Source: Anaerolineae bacterium
GTDB taxonomy: Bacteria > Chloroflexota > Anaerolineae > Aggregatilineales > Aggregatilineaceae
Direction: 5' to 3'
Assembly (NCBI GenBank): GCA_018056405.1
Contig: JAGPFT010000080.1
Location: forward strand, 1 to 9,094
Length of the DNA stretch: 9,094 nt
In this document: positions 7,167 through 9,094 of the stretch, piece after piece
Layout: every line of letters starts with the position of its first letter
Numbering within the stretch: position 1 is the stretch's first letter
Made by a program: the position numbers and the translations under genes
Notes under the pieces: model-generated
Databases searched by the model: none
What the model saw: only the letters and a program-made list of their open reading frames with translations
Told to the model about the DNA's origin: nothing

Positions 7167-7270
7167 AGCGATGCCTTTCTGTCGGCTGAAGCGTTTGGCG
7201 GTTCTGCCCCTTCGTGACGAGTCCACAAACGGCCTGTCACCAGGGGAGAGTCGAACATGCCCGCTGAACG

Positions 7271-7363
7271 CCTCCCCCCTCCAGCCGAGCTAGAGGGGGG
7301 ACTCCGGTTGGCCGCTCTCCCCTTCCCCTAGCCTGGCTGGGGGAAGGGGCCGGGGGATAGAGG
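7271..7363. repeat. Palindromic repeat block (two hairpins)
   Basis: Hairpin one pairs 7274-7285 with 7289-7300 (one C/A mismatch, 3-base loop). Hairpin two pairs 7319-7332 with 7336-7349 (one T/G wobble, 3-base loop). Read on the minus strand, the block starts ATCCCCCGGCCCCTTCCCC, nearly the same as the block at 8786, so the two copies lie in opposite orientation. It fills the gap between the propeller gene (ends 7410) and the SDR gene, where no coding region is seen, and could act as a transcription barrier between them. Confidence 0.8.
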
Positions 7364-7409
7364 CCTTCCGTCAACAGCCTGACAACCTTGTTCCTGCCCC
7401 CGCCGCGCC

Positions 7410-8660
7410 TCAGCGCACGGGCCGCGCGGCCAGGCCCCACACGTTCTCGGCGATGTCTTCTCCCGCGCCGCCCTCCGCCGGGACCCGCCAGAGATGCGTG
7501 GCCGGCATGTAGACCTGCATCTCCGGGTCGGTGGGCTGCGCGCCCGGCCAGACGCGGCGCGCGTTTAGGTCATTGACCAGCAGCGTGTTCGGGTCTACCA
7601 CGACCGCGAAGACGTAGCGATCGGTTGCCGCCAGCGAACTGACGCCATAGACATCGGAACGCCAGGCCAGCTCGCGGATCACCCCTGTGACCAGGTTGAG
7701 GCGATAGAGGATGATGTCGGCGCTGCGCAGGTCCACCGGAAAAGCCGGCTCTCTGTCCAGGGCCAGCGGCGTGGTGGGAGACTGGCGAGCGATGAAGTAG
7801 AGGAAAGCGTTATCCGGCGACCAGGCGACGCGCTCGATGACGCCAATACCCCCGGCGATGGCGATCTCGTAATCGCGCACGCCGCCGGTGATCAGGTCAA
7901 TCACGCGCAGCACGCTGTTGGCGGTCGGCCCGGCCAGATGCGTGCGCGCCAGATTGGTCGTCGCTGCGCCGGGCATGAAGTCGGCATCGTAGACGGCGAA
8001 ATCGCCCGTGCCCACGTTGTAGAGCGCCAGCCCAGGGTCGGGGAAGCAGCACGTGCCGAACACATTGCTGCCGTAGGTGGGCCACAGGTTGGGACGGCCA
8101 GGGCCAAGCAGGCCCCCGTCGCGCACGTAGAGCGCCGCCGCAAAGGTGACCGCCGCCTGCGCCGCCCCCGCCTGGAAACGCCCGAAGTAGCCGGTCAGCC
8201 GCCCCGTGCTGCCGTCAGCGGCGCTGAAATCCAGGTCGCGCAAGGGGAAGGAAACGCGGTCGGGGAACTGCTCGCCGGCCTGCTGCGGAGAGACGGTCTC
8301 CAGGTAGTAGAGCGTCTGCCCATCCTGGGAGAGAGTCAGCGTGCGCCCGTAGAAGCCGGGCACCTGCACCGCCGCGCCACCGCTCGCGCCGGTCGCGTAC
8401 AGGCCATCGTCGCGGGCAATGTAGAGCATCCGCCCATCGGCAGTCCAGAACAGGCGCGCGCCCTGCCCGTAGGTGAAGGTGGGGCCAGTCTGCTCAAGGG
8501 GCTGTCCGCCAGAGTCGGCCAGGGTGACCGTATCCTGCCAGACGTAGGCCAGGGCCACATCGCCTGGCTGGCCGCGCGCTGTGCCCATCAGCGGCAACGC
8601 CAGCGCCAGGACACTTCCCACCGCTCCCAGCACACCCAGCCAGCGCGAACGCGGGTTCAT
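7410..8660 (-). CDS. Exported beta-propeller-like protein, function unknown
   Basis: A 416-residue protein I do not recognise at family level. It starts with a Sec-type signal peptide: MNPRSR, a hydrophobic core at about 7-25, then GTARG before Q31 as a likely cleavage site. There is no lipobox Cys. The mature part has repeated WD40/TolB-like blade signatures: FWTADGRMLYIAR (71-83), LSQDGQTLYYLE (110-121) and VAWSPDNAFLYFIAR (from 278), interleaved with strands such as LYRLNLVTGVIREL. This suggests a beta propeller outside the cytoplasm. Adjacent cysteines C204-C205 in FGTCCFPDPG are unusual. The ATG at 8660 is chosen because AGGAGG lies seven bases upstream and it starts the signal peptide; the GTG at 8714 would add 18 residues before it. 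No enzyme motif is visible; a binding or scaffold role is a guess. Confidence 0.8.
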   Translation of the reverse strand: MNPRSRWLGVLGAVGSVLALALPLMGTARGQPGDVALAYVWQDTVTLADSGGQPLEQTGPTFTYGQGARLFWTADGRMLYIARDDGLYATGASGGAAVQVPGFYGRTLTLSQDGQTLYYLETVSPQQAGEQFPDRVSFPLRDLDFSAADGSTGRLTGYFGRFQAGAAQAAVTFAAALYVRDGGLLGPGRPNLWPTYGSNVFGTCCFPDPGLALYNVGTGDFAVYDADFMPGAATTNLARTHLAGPTANSVLRVIDLITGGVRDYEIAIAGGIGVIERVAWSPDNAFLYFIARQSPTTPLALDREPAFPVDLRSADIILYRLNLVTGVIRELAWRSDVYGVSSLAATDRYVFAVVVDPNTLLVNDLNARRVWPGAQPTDPEMQVYMPATHLWRVPAEGGAGEDIAENVWGLAARPVR

Positions 8661-8667
8661 GGGCACA

Positions 8668-8673
8668 CCTCCT
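8668..8673 (-). promoter_or_regulatory. Ribosome binding site of the propeller gene
   Basis: The minus strand reads AGGAGG, seven bases before ATG (8660-8658). The strong Shine-Dalgarno match fixes the start at the signal peptide. No convincing promoter hexamers are seen upstream; TACACT near 8698 is a weak candidate -10 without a good -35. Confidence 0.75.
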
Positions 8674-8780
8674 GGGTTCGCCTCAGTCTGTGCCGCAAGT
8701 GTACCGCGCGGCAAGAGGATCGGAAATAGGACTGTGGCCCTGGATGTGCGCGAGCAAGTTGCCGGGCAACTGCGAGCACG

Positions 8781-8910
8781 CCCCTATCCCCCAGCCCCTT
8801 CCCCCAGCAAAGCTAGGGGAAGAGGAGAACCGCCTGCCCGATTGTTCTCCTCCCTGGCAAACCCGGGGAGAGGGAGCGCGGCGTCCAGCGCTAGTCCCCC
8901 TCTCCAGCTA
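8781..8910. repeat. Palindromic repeat block, interrupted at its right end
   Basis: It begins CCCCTATCCCCCAGCCCCTT. The first hairpin pairs 8798-8808 with 8812-8822 (one mismatch, AAA loop). A weaker inverted repeat, GAGAAC/GTTCTC, follows near 8823-8849. The last part, AGTCCCCCTCTCCAGCTAAG, looks like the ascending arm of a second hairpin as in the 7271 block, but its matching G-rich arm is missing because the MITE-like element begins at the CTAG. The stretch 8661-8912 carries no gene. Confidence 0.7.
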
Positions 8911-8916
8911 AGCTAG

Positions 8917-9090
8917 AGCGTGTTATGAACTTCACGCGCTCGGCGCAGCGTGAAGCGCGCAACGCCCTGTGCGGCGCATTGACCCCACCCTGTGGCCCCT
9001 CCCCGCCAGCGGGGAGGGGCAAATCGCTCCCCTTTCCCTGCTTGCGGGGAAAGGGGCTGGGGGATAGGGGTTGAAAGTGCATAACACGCT
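8917..9090. mobile_element. MITE-like element with terminal inverted repeats and CTAG flanks
   Basis: A 174-bp element. Its left end AGCGTGTTATGAACTT (8917-8932) and the reverse complement of its right end AGCGTGTTATGCACTT (9075-9090) match at 15 of 16 positions. CTAG flanks both sides (8913-8916 and 9091-9094) and is a possible 4-bp target duplication, as produced by some IS5-group transposases; that family link is inference. Inside are three hairpins: 8930-8937 with 8948-8955, 8995-9005 with 9010-9020 (11 perfect pairs) and 9029-9040 with 9045-9056 (one wobble). There is no transposase, so it would be non-autonomous. The inner part near its right end shares GCTGGGGGATAGGGG with the reverse complement of the 8781 block. 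Confidence 0.65.
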
Positions 9091-9094
9091 CTAG

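Noticed and set aside
8891..9082. Minus-strand small frame reading PLSPSPFPRKQGKG-like sequence
   Set aside because: It lies wholly in hairpin and inverted-repeat DNA; such Pro/Gly-rich frames are a known by-product of these repeats.

Overview
The window is GC-rich DNA from a free-living bacterium. The gene types and the intein-bearing replicative polymerase fit a member of the Chloroflexota (Anaerolineae-like). That placement is inference from protein character; there is no rRNA or other marker to confirm it.

Layout. Bases 1-170 are a palindromic repeat array ending in what looks like the right end of a small terminal-inverted-repeat element. A Nudix hydrolase gene (minus strand) ends on the CTAG border of that element. 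The region 683-820 is a divergent promoter region: a TACAAT -10 box serves the Nudix gene and an extended TGTTATAAT -10 serves dnaE. From 821 to 6190 runs one very long dnaE gene for the DNA polymerase III alpha subunit, interrupted in frame by a 426-residue intein with a LAGLIDADG homing endonuclease (3137-4414). After dnaE come a GC hairpin, a short remnant resembling the tail of a VOC/glyoxalase-family protein, a minus-strand short-chain dehydrogenase/reductase (SDR), a second palindromic repeat block (7271-7363), and a minus-strand exported beta-propeller-like protein of unknown function. Bases 8781-9094 hold a third palindromic block interrupted by a 174-bp MITE-like element bounded by near-perfect inverted ends and CTAG on both sides.

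The four genes do not form an obvious pathway. dnaE is the essential replicase, and its product should be inactive until the intein splices out, because the insertion lies in the conserved GFNKSHA segment of the fingers region. The Nudix gene shares only the promoter region with it. The SDR and propeller genes point the same way but are separated by a hairpin block, so they are probably separate transcription units.

Most notable points: the complete, apparently splicing-competent intein with a compositionally foreign endonuclease core and an added helix-turn-helix-like segment; an unusually long Pro/acid-rich linker in DnaE; a Nudix box expanded by about six residues; and a layered repeat system in which a MITE-like element appears inserted inside one arm of a hairpin from another repeat copy.
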